Shown piece after piece: positions 1 through 9,027 of a DNA stretch of 64,000 bases. The notes below the pieces were generated by a model. That model ran no database searches. It saw nothing but the letters and a program-made list of their open reading frames with translations, and had not been told where the DNA came from. The first letter of the stretch is position 1; every line of letters starts with the position of its first letter. Both the position numbers and the translations under genes were made by a program. The stretch is from Pedobacter schmidteae (GTDB lineage Bacteria; Bacteroidota; Bacteroidia; Sphingobacteriales; Sphingobacteriaceae), in the NCBI RefSeq assembly GCF_900564155.1, contig NZ_LS999839.1:1113097-1177096 (forward strand). Direction: 5' to 3'.

Positions 1-208
1 CTGATACGGTAAACTTTACCTCCATTGTTTTCGCCAAAGACTCAACCTCTCTTTTATCCAAACCTTTTCGCATTCTGGTTCCACCACCGGCAGCACCTCC
101 ACGAAGTGAATTGATCACCACCCATCCTTCTGCTTCAGACTCCTTATCTTTCCACTCAAATACAATCTCCGGTCGTTTCTCTTCGAATTTTTTTAACAGT
201 TCTTTCAT
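1..208 (-). CDS. Glu/Leu/Phe/Val dehydrogenase, N-terminal part (cut by window edge)
   Basis: Only the first 69 codons are present; the gene runs off the left edge. Translation begins MKELLKKFEEKRPEI and contains a glycine-rich stretch at residues 34-43 (SLRGGAAGGGTRMRKGL region) followed by ESLAKTMEVKF. This is the dimerisation-domain pattern of the Glu/Leu/Phe/Val dehydrogenase family, which interconverts amino acids and 2-oxo acids with NAD(P). The catalytic lysine and the Rossmann domain lie outside the window, so substrate cannot be judged. It lies downstream of rplS on the same strand but is separated from it by a strong terminator, so it probably has its own promoter in the 40-bp gap. 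Confidence 0.75.
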   Translation of the reverse strand, partial: MKELLKKFEEKRPEIVFEWKDKESEAEGWVVINSLRGGAAGGGTRMRKGLDKREVESLAKTMEVKFTVS

Positions 209-244
209 TATCTATATTAAGTTAGTTGCGCAAAGATATACAAA

Positions 245-277
245 CAAAAAAACCTCACCGATATGATCGGTGAGGTT
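245..277 (-). terminator. Rho-independent terminator of rplS
   Basis: A perfect 12-bp stem (AACCTCACCGAT / ATCGGTGAGGTT, 251-277) with a 3-nt loop. On the minus strand it is followed directly by a run of T (complement of the A-run at 245-252). It lies 23 bp after the rplS stop and ends the ribosomal cluster before the dehydrogenase gene. Confidence 0.9.
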
Positions 278-299
278 AATATATTTTTTTTTAAGAGAA

Positions 300-647
300 T
301 TAAACTCTTTTAGATTTTATACGTGCTGCTTTACCAGTCAGTTCGCGCAGATAGAACAATTTAGCTCTGCGAACTTTACCGTGGCTATTCACTTCAATTT
401 TAGCGATGTTAGGAGAGTTAATAGGGAATATACGCTCTACACCTACGCCGTTAGACATTTTACGAACGGTAAACGTTTCGCTTGCACCTACGCTATTACG
501 TTGTAATACTACGCCTTGGTAAATTTGAATACGCTCTTTATTACCTTCGCGAATTTTATAGTGAACACTCACTGTATCTCCTGATTTGAATGCAGGAAAC
601 TCATTTTTCACGATTACCTGCTCTTCAACAAATTTTACTAAATCCAT
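300..647 (-). CDS. rplS: 50S ribosomal protein bL19
   Basis: A 115-residue protein of the usual bL19 length. It has the characteristic [22 protein letters not shown] block (about residues 20-41), then YQGVVLQRN and [16 protein letters not shown]. bL19 sits at the interface of the ribosomal subunits. It is normally last in rpsP-rimM-trmD-rplS; here the order is kept on the minus strand, but two small genes stand between trmD and rplS. A 250-bp AT-rich leader precedes the ATG and includes an imperfect hairpin near 664-690 (CCGAcTTTT / AAAATCGG). Autoregulatory leaders are known for some ribosomal protein genes, but I cannot assign this one to a known class. Confidence 0.97.
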   Translation of the reverse strand: MDLVKFVEEQVIVKNEFPAFKSGDTVSVHYKIREGNKERIQIYQGVVLQRNSVGASETFTVRKMSNGVGVERIFPINSPNIAKIEVNSHGKVRRAKLFYLRELTGKAARIKSKRV

Positions 648-897
648 GATTTTAAGCTATTAAGCCGACTTTTTGTTGTTTAAAATCGGACTGCAATATT
701 AGGAATTTTATTTTAAAAATAAAAGCCTTTTTTATTTTTTTCCACATTCTTTTATATTTCCACAAAACCAAGGCAAGCCGGTTCTTCCATCAAACCGCCC
801 AAAATGGCAGTTCAAGCCCATTATCGTCTCTTATCATTTCATTTACAGCCTTAAAAGAAAAAATAATGCACACCCATCCGAAAAAAAAACACGCCGG
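648..897. other. AT-rich spacer upstream of rplS
   Basis: A 250-bp spacer without a credible gene. It should hold the rplS promoter and leader (minus strand). I see no exact TAnnTTTG element; an imperfect hairpin lies at about 664-690, close to the rplS start. Confidence 0.4.
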
Positions 898-1218
898 TTA
901 TTTTGCTTCTTTATAAATTAATGTTCTCAAATTCCCCGCTTTGATCACCGAATTCTCCAAACCTCCTCTTTTCATATTAAACATAATCTCCAGTTTTCTC
1001 ACAACTTCATAAGGGATGTCGGCACTAGAATCGATTTTTATACTCCGGTAATTATGAAAAGTATTTAAGGATATATCCAGTTCCCTCGGAATAATTTTAC
1101 GGGCAGCAGAATATTCAACCACATTCAATCCATACAGATATTCGTTGATTTTGTATTTGTACATCTTATTCAAAAAGTTAATCGTTCCTGTCTGTTTATT
1201 GCTTACCTTTTCCAGCAT
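898..1218 (-). CDS. Small HTH-like protein, second of a tandem paralogous pair
   Basis: A 106-residue protein not assignable to a named family. From KYKINEYL onward it aligns with the upstream neighbour over about 80 residues, at roughly 45-50% identity by eye. Both share IIPR-x(3)-ISLNTFHNYR-x-I and DIPxExV-x(3)-E-x-MF. The pattern resembles a compact Cro/CI-type helix-turn-helix: a helix with IIPR, a turn, a putative recognition helix SLNTFHNYR, then a DIP-initiated helix like the IPxxxLxxLAxxL helix of XRE proteins. The chosen start overlaps the upstream gene by 16 bp; a start at MYKYKINEYL, aligning with the paralogue's N-terminus, is possible. DNA binding is inference. Confidence 0.6.
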   Translation of the reverse strand: MLEKVSNKQTGTINFLNKMYKYKINEYLYGLNVVEYSAARKIIPRELDISLNTFHNYRSIKIDSSADIPYEVVRKLEIMFNMKRGGLENSVIKAGNLRTLIYKEAK

Positions 1219-1487
1219 TCCTGCTGCAGTAATTCTTTTAAAGGCTTACATCGGATATCCCGGTTGATCAGATCTCCAACACGCATTTCAAACATTTTCT
1301 CAAACATGATCACCTTTTCATGTGGTATATCCTGTTTATCTCCAATCAGGATATTTCGGTAATTGTGGAACGTATTCAAAGAAATTCCCATAATCCGGGG
1401 AATAATCCTTACTGCCTCCCTATACTGGGGCACTGGCAGCCGCAACAAAAAGTCATTTATTTTATACTTCCTGGCTTTATTAGTCAT
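1203..1487 (-). CDS. Small HTH-like protein, first of a tandem paralogous pair
   Basis: A 94-residue protein beginning MTNKARKYKINDFLLRL. It shares IIPR...ISLNTFHNYR...DIPHEKV with the next gene, so the two are tandem paralogues with translational coupling (16-bp overlap). The fold looks like a small XRE/Cro-type helix-turn-helix with no extra domain; a repressor or DNA-binding role is inference. It sits between trmD and rplS, which are normally adjacent, with very AT-rich DNA on both sides (1488-1664 and 648-897). That suggests a late insertion into a conserved operon. Confidence 0.65.
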   Translation of the reverse strand: MTNKARKYKINDFLLRLPVPQYREAVRIIPRIMGISLNTFHNYRNILIGDKQDIPHEKVIMFEKMFEMRVGDLINRDIRCKPLKELLQQECWKR

Positions 1488-1664
1488 AGAATCGATTTAT
1501 TTAATTTTTTAGTGTGAATTTACCAAGAACAAACTCAAAAACCAAATAAATAGATATATTTTTTCGTATCAATGCAAATTAATTTAAGCAAACACAAATA
1601 AAAATCAGCAAAAAACACACAAAGAAATTCAGGAATGGTGGATCAGAAGCCCCTGCAAAGGCTA

Positions 1665-2342
1665 TCAGTCTTCCAATAAATCCGGTCGGCGGGCTTGCGT
1701 ACGAATCAAGGCCTGCTCATGGCGCCACTCATTAATTTTCGCCTCATGCCCACTCAGCAAAACATCAGGAACTTTATGTCCCCTCCAGTCGGCCGGCCGT
1801 GTGTATACCGGCGCATCCAGCAGCTCTCCCTGAAAACTATCAGACAAAGCCGAAGTTTCATCATTCAGCACCCCTGGTATCAACCTTACAATGGCATCCA
1901 CAAGGACCGCGGCAGGCAGCTCGCCACCCGAAAGCACATAATCGCCAATAGAAATCTCACGCGTCACAAAAAGATCCCTGATCCGCTGATCTATTCCCTT
2001 ATAATGGCCGCATAAAATCATGATATTGCCTTTCCCCGACAGCTCATTGGCTATCGTCTGGTTAAACGTTTCCCCATCCGGGCTCATAAAAATCACCTCG
2101 TCATATACCCGCTCGGCCTTTAGCGCCTCTATACATCGCGCAAAGGGCTCAATAGACATCACCATGCCACTTCCACCACCATAAGGGTAGTCGTCTACAC
2201 TTTTCTGCTTGTTGGACGCATAATCCCGCAAATTGTGGACAACAATTTCAGCTATACCCTTTTTCTGGGCGCGCTGAAGAATAGAATGGGCAAAAGGGCT
2301 ACCCAACAAATCGGGTAAAACAGATATAATGTCGAAACGCAT
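1665..2342 (-). CDS. trmD: tRNA (guanine-N1)-methyltransferase TrmD
   Basis: A 225-residue SPOUT methyltransferase that makes m1G37 in tRNAs, protecting the reading frame. Diagnostic blocks are [10 protein letters not shown] (51-60), CGHYKGID (111-118) and the trefoil-knot segment [13 protein letters not shown] (131-143), the SAM-binding site. Length and order match the family. It follows rimM by 15 bp in the rpsP-rimM-trmD cluster, so it is probably co-transcribed with rimM. No terminator is seen between it and the small HTH-like genes downstream. Confidence 0.97.
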   Translation of the reverse strand: MRFDIISVLPDLLGSPFAHSILQRAQKKGIAEIVVHNLRDYASNKQKSVDDYPYGGGSGMVMSIEPFARCIEALKAERVYDEVIFMSPDGETFNQTIANELSGKGNIMILCGHYKGIDQRIRDLFVTREISIGDYVLSGGELPAAVLVDAIVRLIPGVLNDETSALSDSFQGELLDAPVYTRPADWRGHKVPDVLLSGHEAKINEWRHEQALIRTQARRPDLLED

Positions 2343-2357
2343 CCTGTAAAGTTAATA

Positions 2358-2885
2358 TTAATTAGACAGATAAATATCCAGCAAACCTTCCGGCAAGTCT
2401 ACCAGCAAAGTCTCCTCCTCTTCATCTATCTCTATAATCATATCCTCGTTTAAAGGAAACATGATTTCAGTTCCTTTATATAAAACCGTGGCCACAAATT
2501 GCTGTGGGTACTCATTCACCTCAATAATTTCACCAAGCTCTCCCTGCGTTTCATCCGAAACCGTAAAGCCCTTCAAATCATTATAGCGAAAATCATCATC
2601 AGAACGGTCGGGCATTTTAGTTAAAGGCAGATAGATTTTTTTCTTTACCAGGCCCTGTGCTTTATCAATATGATCGATATCGTCAAAATAGAAATTGCCG
2701 GTATTATTGTGCTGCAACTTACATGACGACACAAAAAAAGGAACCATTTTGCCATTTATTTCCGCAAAAACTACATCCAGGTCCAGCAAATCCGGCTCAT
2801 CATATTCAAAAAACACCTGAACCTCGCCCTTCAATCCTTTCGTTTTGGTAATATAGCCTATATAAAATGCTTCTTCTCGTGTCAT
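2358..2885 (-). CDS. rimM: 16S rRNA processing protein RimM
   Basis: A 175-residue protein starting MTREEAFYIGYITKTKGLKGE, the typical RimM N-terminal barrel, with a C-terminal PRC-barrel (FTVSDETQGELGEIIEV onward). RimM helps mature the 30S head and binds S19. I chose the ATG at 2885 because the family pattern starts there and because an in-frame ATG 30 bp upstream lies inside the rpsP terminator hairpin. It lies between rpsP and trmD in the canonical order. Confidence 0.95.
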   Translation of the reverse strand: MTREEAFYIGYITKTKGLKGEVQVFFEYDEPDLLDLDVVFAEINGKMVPFFVSSCKLQHNNTGNFYFDDIDHIDKAQGLVKKKIYLPLTKMPDRSDDDFRYNDLKGFTVSDETQGELGEIIEVNEYPQQFVATVLYKGTEIMFPLNEDMIIEIDEEEETLLVDLPEGLLDIYLSN

Positions 2886-2896
2886 AATTACTTTAA

Positions 2897-2940
2897 AATA
2901 AAAATAGCGAAGCATTCATTTGCATGAATCTCTTCGCTAT
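2897..2940 (-). terminator. Intrinsic terminator between rpsP and rimM
   Basis: The outer stem ATAGCGAAG (2904-2912) pairs with CTTCGCTAT (2932-2940), and the inner stem ATTCAT / ATGAAT extends it. On the minus strand the hairpin is followed by TTTTTATTTT. It lies 20 bp after the rpsP stop and just before the rimM start, so it probably attenuates read-through from rpsP into rimM-trmD. Confidence 0.85.
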
Positions 2941-2959
2941 CATTCGGCATAAAAAAATA

Positions 2960-3556
2960 TTATGCTTCTTCTTCTTTGCTTTCTTCAGCAGCAGGGGCAG
3001 CCTCTTCAGTAGCCGGAGCTTCTTCAGTAGCAACCTCAGCAGCAGGAGCCTCATCAGCAACAGCTACTTCTTCTTCAGCAACAACTTCTTCTACAACTGG
3101 TGCATTTTTAATGGCCAAAGCAGCAGCACGATCAGCATTTTTCTTAGCTTCAGCAGCTAAAGCAACTTTTTTAACTTCCTCTTTTGATTTAGTTAAGCTG
3201 TCTTTTTTGCCTTCAATACGGCCATCTTTTGCAGTTAACCACTCAGCAAATTTAACTTCTGCCTGTTCTGCGGTTAATGCACCTTTTTTAACACCACCTT
3301 CTAAGTGTTTTTTGTACAAAACACCTTTGTAAGAAAGGATAGCACGACAAGTATCTGTAGGCTGAGCACCTTTGTTTACCCAGTCTAAAGTTTTATCGAA
3401 ATTAATTTCGATAGTAGCAGGATTGGTATTTGGGTTATAAGAACCTAAACGCTCAATAAATTTACCATCTCTTGGTGAACGGGAATCCGCTACCACTACG
3501 TGGAAAAAAGGTTTACCTTTTTTACCGAATCTTTGCAATCTGATTTTAGTTGCCAT
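2960..3556 (-). CDS. rpsP: 30S ribosomal protein bS16 with long acidic/alanine-rich C-terminal tail
   Basis: The first ~80 residues are bS16 ([39 protein letters not shown]). The protein continues to 198 residues, twice the usual bacterial length. After a Lys-rich stretch, the last ~60 residues are almost only Ala, Glu, Val, Pro and Thr, low-complexity and probably disordered. Tails of this type are known in Bacteroidota S16. It is the first gene of the rpsP-rimM-trmD cluster, with a good promoter and a structured leader at 3557-3645. A terminator separates it from rimM, so S16 can be made in excess over the modification enzymes. Confidence 0.95.
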   Translation of the reverse strand: MATKIRLQRFGKKGKPFFHVVVADSRSPRDGKFIERLGSYNPNTNPATIEINFDKTLDWVNKGAQPTDTCRAILSYKGVLYKKHLEGGVKKGALTAEQAEVKFAEWLTAKDGRIEGKKDSLTKSKEEVKKVALAAEAKKNADRAAALAIKNAPVVEEVVAEEEVAVADEAPAAEVATEEAPATEEAAPAAEESKEEEA

Positions 3557-3588
3557 TTCTTCTTTTTGTTTATGTATTCAACATAGTT

Positions 3589-3611
3589 CCCGGAGCTTCA
3601 TGCTTGCGGGG
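3589..3611 (-). promoter_or_regulatory. Hairpin in the rpsP leader (possible autoregulatory element)
   Basis: In the predicted rpsP leader, CCCG...AGC (3589-3596) can pair with GCT...CGGG (3602-3610). A second small stem TATGT / ACATA lies at about 3571-3585. Two hairpins in a 50-nt leader of a ribosomal protein gene are compatible with autoregulation, which I infer only from position. Confidence 0.35.
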
Positions 3612-3614
3612 CTG

Positions 3615-3645
3615 CAAAAGTAAGTAAAATACTAATGATTAACAA
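3615..3645 (-). promoter_or_regulatory. Promoter of rpsP
   Basis: On the minus strand TTG (3645-3643) is followed after 20 nt by TACTTTTG (3622-3615), an exact TAnnTTTG -7 element of the Bacteroidota housekeeping promoter. The predicted start near 3608 gives a leader of about 50 nt. Confidence 0.7.
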
Positions 3646-3729
3646 GATGCAATATTTTTTAATTCAATAATCCTAACTTATTGAACCATTTAAGGATATT
3701 TGGACAAACTGACAATCAATCCGCTACAG

Positions 3730-4266
3730 ATGAAAAGACTAAAAATTGGGATAGACATGGATGAAGTACTGGCCGACCCCCTCAGTAAATTCATTAAGCT
3801 GTACAACCGCGACTATGGTGTTCCCCTCGACCTGAAGTTGCTACCCGGAAACGAAATTTATCACCATGTTCCCGAACATGCCAATCGGAAGTGGTACACC
3901 TATATCAACGAAAAAGGCTTCTTCAGAGACCTTCCCGTCATACCCGGCAGCATAGAGGCGATTAAAAAACTGCAACAGGACTATGATATATATGTGGTTT
4001 CGGCCGCTATGGAGTTCAGGAACTCGCTGGAAGATAAAGTCGACTGGCTGGCCGAACATTTTCCCTTTATCAGCTGGAAAAATATTGTACTGTGTGGCGA
4101 TAAAATTGTAGATGTTGACATTATGATAGACGACCGGATTAAAAATTTCACTAACTTCAATGGCCGAAAGCTCCTGTTTTCTTCCCCGCACAATATGCTT
4201 ATTACCGGATATGAAAGGGTAGACAACTGGCAACAGGTATTGGATAAATTATATCCTCCGTTGTAA
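3730..4266 (+). CDS. 5'(3')-deoxyribonucleotidase-type HAD phosphatase
   Basis: A 178-residue HAD-superfamily protein with the nucleophile motif DMDEVLAD at residues 9-16 and a C-terminal [12 protein letters not shown] motif carrying the metal-binding aspartates. This is the pattern of the NT5C-type 5'(3')-deoxyribonucleotidases, which dephosphorylate (d)NMPs in the cytoplasm. The ATG at 3730 is preferred over a TTG 30 bp upstream because the protein then begins [12 protein letters not shown], right at the first beta strand. It stands alone, divergent from rpsP, with the next gene 40 bp downstream. Confidence 0.85.
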   Translation: MKRLKIGIDMDEVLADPLSKFIKLYNRDYGVPLDLKLLPGNEIYHHVPEHANRKWYTYINEKGFFRDLPVIPGSIEAIKKLQQDYDIYVVSAAMEFRNSLEDKVDWLAEHFPFISWKNIVLCGDKIVDVDIMIDDRIKNFTNFNGRKLLFSSPHNMLITGYERVDNWQQVLDKLYPPL

Positions 4267-4306
4267 CATCAGCAAATCATCTGTGTCAAACCATAAAAAA
4301 AATAAC

Positions 4307-4627
4307 ATGCTAGTAACGACAACAAACACCATAGAAGGCAAGAAAATAGTAAAATACATTGGCCTTGTGAGCGGCGAGACCATTATTGGCGCCAACATTT
4401 TTAAAGACCTTTTTGCGGGTATCCGCGACATCGTAGGCGGCCGGTCCGGTTCTTACGAACAGGTTTTAAGAGAAGGCAAAGAAACAGCGGTAAATGAAAT
4501 GCAGCAGTACGCAGCAGCAATGGGCGCCAATGCCATTATCGGTGTCGACCTCGACTATGAAACCGTAGGTAGTGGTGGCAGTATGCTGATGGTTGCAGCA
4601 ACCGGCACAGCGGTAATTATTGAATAA
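4307..4627 (+). CDS. YbjQ/UPF0145 family protein
   Basis: A 106-residue protein with the whole UPF0145 (YbjQ) pattern: [22 protein letters not shown], then [16 protein letters not shown], and [15 protein letters not shown] near the C-terminus. The family forms oligomeric barrels and is often called heavy-metal binding, but the role is not firmly known. The ATG at 4307 fits the family start better than a GTG at 4283. It is followed by a bidirectional terminator shared with convergent pfkA. Confidence 0.9.
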   Translation: MLVTTTNTIEGKKIVKYIGLVSGETIIGANIFKDLFAGIRDIVGGRSGSYEQVLREGKETAVNEMQQYAAAMGANAIIGVDLDYETVGSGGSMLMVAATGTAVIIE

Positions 4628-4628
4628 T

Positions 4629-4656
4629 AAAAAGGGGCTTAAGGCCCCTTTTTTTA
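4629..4656. terminator. Bidirectional terminator between the UPF0145 gene and pfkA
   Basis: AAAGGGGC (4631-4638), loop TTAAG, GCCCCTTT (4644-4651), with T on one side and A on the other. It serves both convergent genes. Confidence 0.9.
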
Positions 4657-4660
4657 TTGT

Positions 4661-5644
4661 CTATAATGATAGTATTTCTACCAGTTTTAACCAGGCCGGA
4701 CTCACTTGCTGTGCATCAATATGTTTTATTGCATGATCAAATGGGGTAAATACCAACTCGCGGTTTACCTGTCCAACCATTACACCCGATTGCCCGTTTA
4801 ATACGCCTTCAACCGCGGCCACACCAAAGCGACTTGCCAGCACCCTGTCCATACAACTCGGCTTGCCTCCACGCTGAATGTGTCCCAGAATCGAAACCCG
4901 AATGTCATAATTCGGAAACCTTTGTTTCAAGGCCTCACCTACATTAAAGGCTCCGCCTACTTCGTCACCTTCCGCAACTACCACAATTTTTGAAGCTTTA
5001 TCCTTACGTCCGTTTTCCAATCTGGAAATCAATCCGTCCACACCCATATTTGCTTCAGGAATCAAAATGGCTTCAGCCCCGACACCAATTCCACTTCTCA
5101 GCGCAATCAATCCCGAATCTCTGCCCATCACCTCTACAATAAACAAACGATCGTGCGACTCGGCAGTATCCCTGATCTTGTCTACCGCATTCACCACCGT
5201 GTTGATGGCCGTGTCATAACCAATGGTAAAATCGGTACCCTGCAAATCGTTATCAATCGTACCTGGCAAACCAACAACCGGGAAATCAAATTCCTGGGTA
5301 AACAAATTGGCACCGGTAAAGGTTCCATCACCTCCAATTACGATTAAAGCATCAACATGGTGTTTCAACAATTGCTCATGTGCTTTTTCACGACCCTCCC
5401 GGGTCCTGAAAGCATCACTGCGCGCTGTCTTTAAAATGGTACCACCGCGCTGAATGATATTCGCAACCGATTTCCTGTCCATTTCAATAAAATCTCCATG
5501 AACCAGACCTTCATAGCCCCTTAAAATCCCGGTAACCTTTAAATCATAATAAATTGCCGCTCTAACAACTGCCCTAATGGCAGCATTCATTCCCGGGGCG
5601 TCGCCACCAGAAGTTAATACTCCAATATTTTTTATTTTGTTCAT
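4661..5644 (-). CDS. pfkA: ATP-dependent 6-phosphofructokinase
   Basis: A 327-residue PfkA that phosphorylates fructose 6-phosphate in glycolysis. Motifs: [10 protein letters not shown] (11-20), GGDGT (104-108) and GLPGTIDND (125-133), with the catalytic Asp131. Gly in GGDGT and Gly in LPGT are the residues typical of ATP-dependent rather than pyrophosphate-dependent enzymes. EVMGRDSG and the [10 protein letters not shown] block complete the family pattern. It is a single gene convergent with the UPF0145 gene, and its upstream neighbour birA is on the same strand 58 bp away. Confidence 0.97.
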   Translation of the reverse strand: MNKIKNIGVLTSGGDAPGMNAAIRAVVRAAIYYDLKVTGILRGYEGLVHGDFIEMDRKSVANIIQRGGTILKTARSDAFRTREGREKAHEQLLKHHVDALIVIGGDGTFTGANLFTQEFDFPVVGLPGTIDNDLQGTDFTIGYDTAINTVVNAVDKIRDTAESHDRLFIVEVMGRDSGLIALRSGIGVGAEAILIPEANMGVDGLISRLENGRKDKASKIVVVAEGDEVGGAFNVGEALKQRFPNYDIRVSILGHIQRGGKPSCMDRVLASRFGVAAVEGVLNGQSGVMVGQVNRELVFTPFDHAIKHIDAQQVSPAWLKLVEILSL

Positions 5645-5702
5645 TTATTTTCAGCCGGTTTAAATCATTTGTGCAACAAGGCCGTGAAATTAGCTATAAT
5701 CT

Positions 5703-6479
5703 TTATATGTTGTTTAAAAATTCTATTTCTTTAAAATTATATTGTTTTTCTGCACCACCGGCCAAAATAACCAACATACCGTTGTCCGCTACCCCCGTAA
5801 TTGTCCCTTCAAAGTTTTCTCCCTGGTAACGATAAAAGCCTTTCTCCCTCATTCTGTACAGCCCATTTTGGTAATCGGCATGTAACCGACTAAAGTTTCC
5901 CGACTTCAATTTCAGGTATTGAGACTCAATATGGCTCAGTATTTTGCTTAAAAGTTCCATCAAATTAACATCCCGTTGTAAAATTTTAGACATCGATGTG
6001 GCCCGGTTTGTCACCGCAGGATGAAAATTTAACTGGTTAACATTGATTCCAATGCCAATAATGCTGGCTTTACAGGTCATCCCCGACAGGATATTCTCGA
6101 TTAATATTCCACCCAGTTTCAGGTGGTTATAATACAAGTCATTGGGCCATTTCACCTTTAGCTCATCGCCCATAAAACCGGCCAGTGCATCCCTAATACC
6201 TACACTCACAGCCATATTAAGCATAAACTGGCTGCTTACCGGCAAAAAAGCAGGGGCCAAATAAATACTAAAAGTAAGGTTCATACCAGGTTCGGCATAC
6301 CAGGTGTTGTCCTGCTGCCCGCGCCCGGCAAACTGATGATCTGCCATAATAACAGTTCCTTCCGGTAATGGCTCGGAATTTGAGACCTTAGTTTTTAAAA
6401 AGTTATTGGTAGAATCAACTTCAGATAATCTGATCAAATTTTGACCAACAAATAATGTTGAAAAAGTGTTATTTTGCAA
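5703..6479 (-). CDS. birA: Biotin--[acetyl-CoA-carboxylase] ligase
   Basis: A 258-residue enzyme of the single-domain BirA/BPL class, without the N-terminal DNA-binding domain of E. coli BirA, so it is probably not a repressor. It activates biotin as biotinyl-AMP and transfers it to the carboxyl carrier protein. Signature residues are the biotin-binding loop GRGQQDNTW (52-60), KWPND (110-114, catalytic Lys) and GGILIE (123-128). It is divergent from rsfS with a 41-bp gap. Confidence 0.93.
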   Translation of the reverse strand: MQNNTFSTLFVGQNLIRLSEVDSTNNFLKTKVSNSEPLPEGTVIMADHQFAGRGQQDNTWYAEPGMNLTFSIYLAPAFLPVSSQFMLNMAVSVGIRDALAGFMGDELKVKWPNDLYYNHLKLGGILIENILSGMTCKASIIGIGINVNQLNFHPAVTNRATSMSKILQRDVNLMELLSKILSHIESQYLKLKSGNFSRLHADYQNGLYRMREKGFYRYQGENFEGTITGVADNGMLVILAGGAEKQYNFKEIEFLNNI

Positions 6480-6489
6480 GTGTTGATTG

Positions 6490-6497
6490 TATATTTG
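6490..6497 (+). promoter_or_regulatory. Probable -7 element of the rsfS-ftsH promoter
   Basis: TATATTTG matches TAnnTTTG, 24 bp before the rsfS ATG. The -33 element is not well placed: the nearest TTTG is 13 nt upstream. Confidence 0.4.
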
Positions 6498-6520
6498 TTT
6501 ATCAAAATTAAAACATTTTA

Positions 6521-6895
6521 ATGGTAAAAAAGAAAATTGGAAACCTTTCTACATACCTCTCAGAGATAGCTGTACATGGCATACAGGAAAAAAAAGGAAA
6601 TGATATTGTAAGGTTGGACTTAAGGGACCTGAACAGTTCTGTTTCTGACTATTTTATCATCTGCAACGCAGACTCCGCTACTCAGGTAAAGGCAATCGCC
6701 GATAGTGTAGAGGAAGAAATCTATAAAAATACACAAACTAGTCCATGGAGAAAAGAAGGTCTGGATCATGCAGACTGGATTATTCTGGACTATTTTGACA
6801 TAGTAGTACACATATTTAAAACTGAAAAGCGCGAATTTTACGGAATTGAAGACCTTTGGGGCGACGCCCAGTCTACTTCCTATCAAAGTGCCTGA
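6521..6895 (+). CDS. rsfS: Ribosome silencing factor RsfS
   Basis: A 124-residue RsfS/Iojap protein, which binds ribosomal protein uL14 and blocks subunit joining when nutrients are scarce. Typical blocks are DLRDLNSSVSDYFIICNADS (about 37-56) and PWRKEGLDHADWIILDYFDIVVHIF (about 85-109). ftsH follows 26 bp downstream on the same strand, and birA is divergent upstream. Confidence 0.95.
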   Translation: MVKKKIGNLSTYLSEIAVHGIQEKKGNDIVRLDLRDLNSSVSDYFIICNADSATQVKAIADSVEEEIYKNTQTSPWRKEGLDHADWIILDYFDIVVHIFKTEKREFYGIEDLWGDAQSTSYQSA

Positions 6896-6921
6896 TCATT
6901 CACCCCATTTTTGATTTAACG

Positions 6922-9012
6922 ATGAAAGAGAATCCAAATACGAAGCCCAAACTGATCAAGAGAATCCCCAATATTCCCAAAAAGCCTCAAAAAGGCTCAA
7001 AATTTAATATCTTTTGGGTATATGCCGCTATTATTTTAGGGCTTATTCTTTTGCAGTTCCTGTTTAGCGGGGACACCGCAAAAACCATCCCGTATCGTAC
7101 ATTTGAAACACAAATGCTGATACCTGGCGATGTAGAAAAAATCATTGCCTACAAACATGAAGATGTCATCAAGGCCGAGGTTTTTATTAAAAAAGACCGT
7201 TTAAAAGATCCAAAGTATAAACAATACCTGAGCCGCAACAACTTTGGCAACAATGATGGACCTACGGTATATTTTAATGCCGGCACAATGGACGGTCTGG
7301 ATGCTGACCTGAAAGAATCTCAGAAAAACATTCCTTTAGATCAACAGATCCGTGCCGAAAAACAAACCAGACAGAGCTCATTTAACTCCTGGTTCCTGAC
7401 CATTATCCTGCCTGTACTGTTGTTTATTGGCTTCTGGATCTTTATCATGCGCCGTATGGGCGGTGGTGCCGGAGGTGGTGGTGGCCAGATTTTCAATATT
7501 GGAAAGTCCAAAGCCACTTTATTTGACAAAGAAAGCCAGGTAAACGTTACATTTAACGATGTAGCCGGATTGGAAGAAGCCAAACAAGAGGTAATGGAAA
7601 TTGTTGATTTCCTTAAAAACCCTAAAAAATATACCAACCTGGGGGGTAAAATCCCTAAAGGAGCCCTATTGGTAGGCTCGCCGGGTACAGGTAAAACCTT
7701 ACTGGCCAAAGCCGTTGCAGGCGAAGCACAGGTTCCTTTCTTCTCTCTTTCAGGTTCAGACTTTGTAGAGATGTTTGTAGGGGTAGGTGCATCACGTGTG
7801 CGCGACTTATTTAAACAAGCTAAAGACAAAGCCCCTTGTATCATCTTTATCGATGAGGTGGATGCCATAGGTCGTGCCCGTGGTAAAAACAGCATGATGG
7901 GTGGCAATGACGAGCGGGAAAACACCCTAAATCAGTTGCTGGTTGAAATGGATGGTTTCGGTACCGATTCCGGAATTATCATCCTTGCAGCAACCAACCG
8001 TCCGGACGTACTGGATTCGGCTTTGTTAAGACCAGGCCGTTTTGACAGACAGATATCTATCGACAAACCAGATCTGGTTGGTCGTGAGCAGATCTTCAAA
8101 GTGCATTTGAAACCAATTAAAACAGATGAAATTGTAGACGCCAAAAAGCTTTCGGCACAAACCCCGGGCTTTGCCGGTGCAGAAATTGCCAACGTGTGTA
8201 ACGAAGCGGCATTAATTGCTGCCCGCCGCAATAAAGAGTTTGTGGACATGCAGGATTTCCAGGATGCAATAGACCGCGTTATTGGAGGTTTAGAGAAGAA
8301 AAACAAAATCATCTCACCTGAAGAAAAACGCATAGTAGCTTATCACGAAGCAGGACATGCCATAGCCGGCTGGTTCCTTGAGCATGCCGATCCTTTGGTA
8401 AAAGTATCTATTGTCCCTCGTGGCGTTGCTGCTTTAGGCTATGCACAATACCTTCCTAAAGAACAGTTCCTGTATACTACAGAACAATTGACCGACGGCA
8501 TGTGTATGACCATGGGTGGACGTGTGGCCGAAGATATTATTTTCGGAAAAATATCAACCGGTGCACAGAATGACCTGGAGCGGATCACTAAACTGGCGTA
8601 CGCCATGGTAACCATATATGGTATGAACGGCACCATCGGTAATGTATCCTTCCACGATCCGCAAAATGAGTACAACTTCAACAAACCATATTCTGAAAAA
8701 ACCTCGGAAATGATTGACCATGAAGTAAGACAATTAATTGCTGACGTATATACCAGAACCAAGGAATTGTTGACGGAAAAAAGAGAAGGCTTAGAAAAAC
8801 TGGCTCAGAAACTCATCGAAAAAGAGATTCTTTTCCAGGCAGATTTAGAGGAAATATTGGGTAAACGTCCTTTCGACAACCGCACTACATACGATGAATT
8901 TGTAAACGGAACAGGTGATCAGAAACCCGCTGCCGAAGGATTATTGCACGATGGGGTAACCCAACCTGCTGATCCTGCCAGCCCCATCACCCCAGCCCAT
9001 ACAGAATCTTAA
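6922..9012 (+). CDS. ftsH: ATP-dependent zinc metalloprotease FtsH
   Basis: A 696-residue inner-membrane AAA+ protease. Two transmembrane segments (about 32-48 and 157-177) flank a periplasmic domain. Then come Walker A GSPGTGKT (252-259), Walker B IIFIDEVD (307-314), the second region of homology ([21 protein letters not shown]) and the zinc site HEAGH (475-479). Walker A has Ser where most FtsH have Pro, with the essential GKT kept. The ATG at 6922 avoids overlap with rsfS. It degrades unassembled membrane proteins and short-lived regulators. A terminator follows. Confidence 0.97.
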   Translation: MKENPNTKPKLIKRIPNIPKKPQKGSKFNIFWVYAAIILGLILLQFLFSGDTAKTIPYRTFETQMLIPGDVEKIIAYKHEDVIKAEVFIKKDRLKDPKYKQYLSRNNFGNNDGPTVYFNAGTMDGLDADLKESQKNIPLDQQIRAEKQTRQSSFNSWFLTIILPVLLFIGFWIFIMRRMGGGAGGGGGQIFNIGKSKATLFDKESQVNVTFNDVAGLEEAKQEVMEIVDFLKNPKKYTNLGGKIPKGALLVGSPGTGKTLLAKAVAGEAQVPFFSLSGSDFVEMFVGVGASRVRDLFKQAKDKAPCIIFIDEVDAIGRARGKNSMMGGNDERENTLNQLLVEMDGFGTDSGIIILAATNRPDVLDSALLRPGRFDRQISIDKPDLVGREQIFKVHLKPIKTDEIVDAKKLSAQTPGFAGAEIANVCNEAALIAARRNKEFVDMQDFQDAIDRVIGGLEKKNKIISPEEKRIVAYHEAGHAIAGWFLEHADPLVKVSIVPRGVAALGYAQYLPKEQFLYTTEQLTDGMCMTMGGRVAEDIIFGKISTGAQNDLERITKLAYAMVTIYGMNGTIGNVSFHDPQNEYNFNKPYSEKTSEMIDHEVRQLIADVYTRTKELLTEKREGLEKLAQKLIEKEILFQADLEEILGKRPFDNRTTYDEFVNGTGDQKPAAEGLLHDGVTQPADPASPITPAHTES

Positions 9013-9027
9013 ATTATAAACCAACAG

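Noticed and set aside
738..746. TTTTCCACA, one mismatch to a DnaA box, in the rplS spacer
   Set aside because: Isolated and far from the skew switch; AT-rich DNA gives such matches by chance.
2976..3332. Ala/Ser/Thr-rich open frame on the plus strand opposite the S16 tail
   Set aside because: It is the antisense of the low-complexity Ala/Glu tail of rpsP; no start context and no family resemblance.
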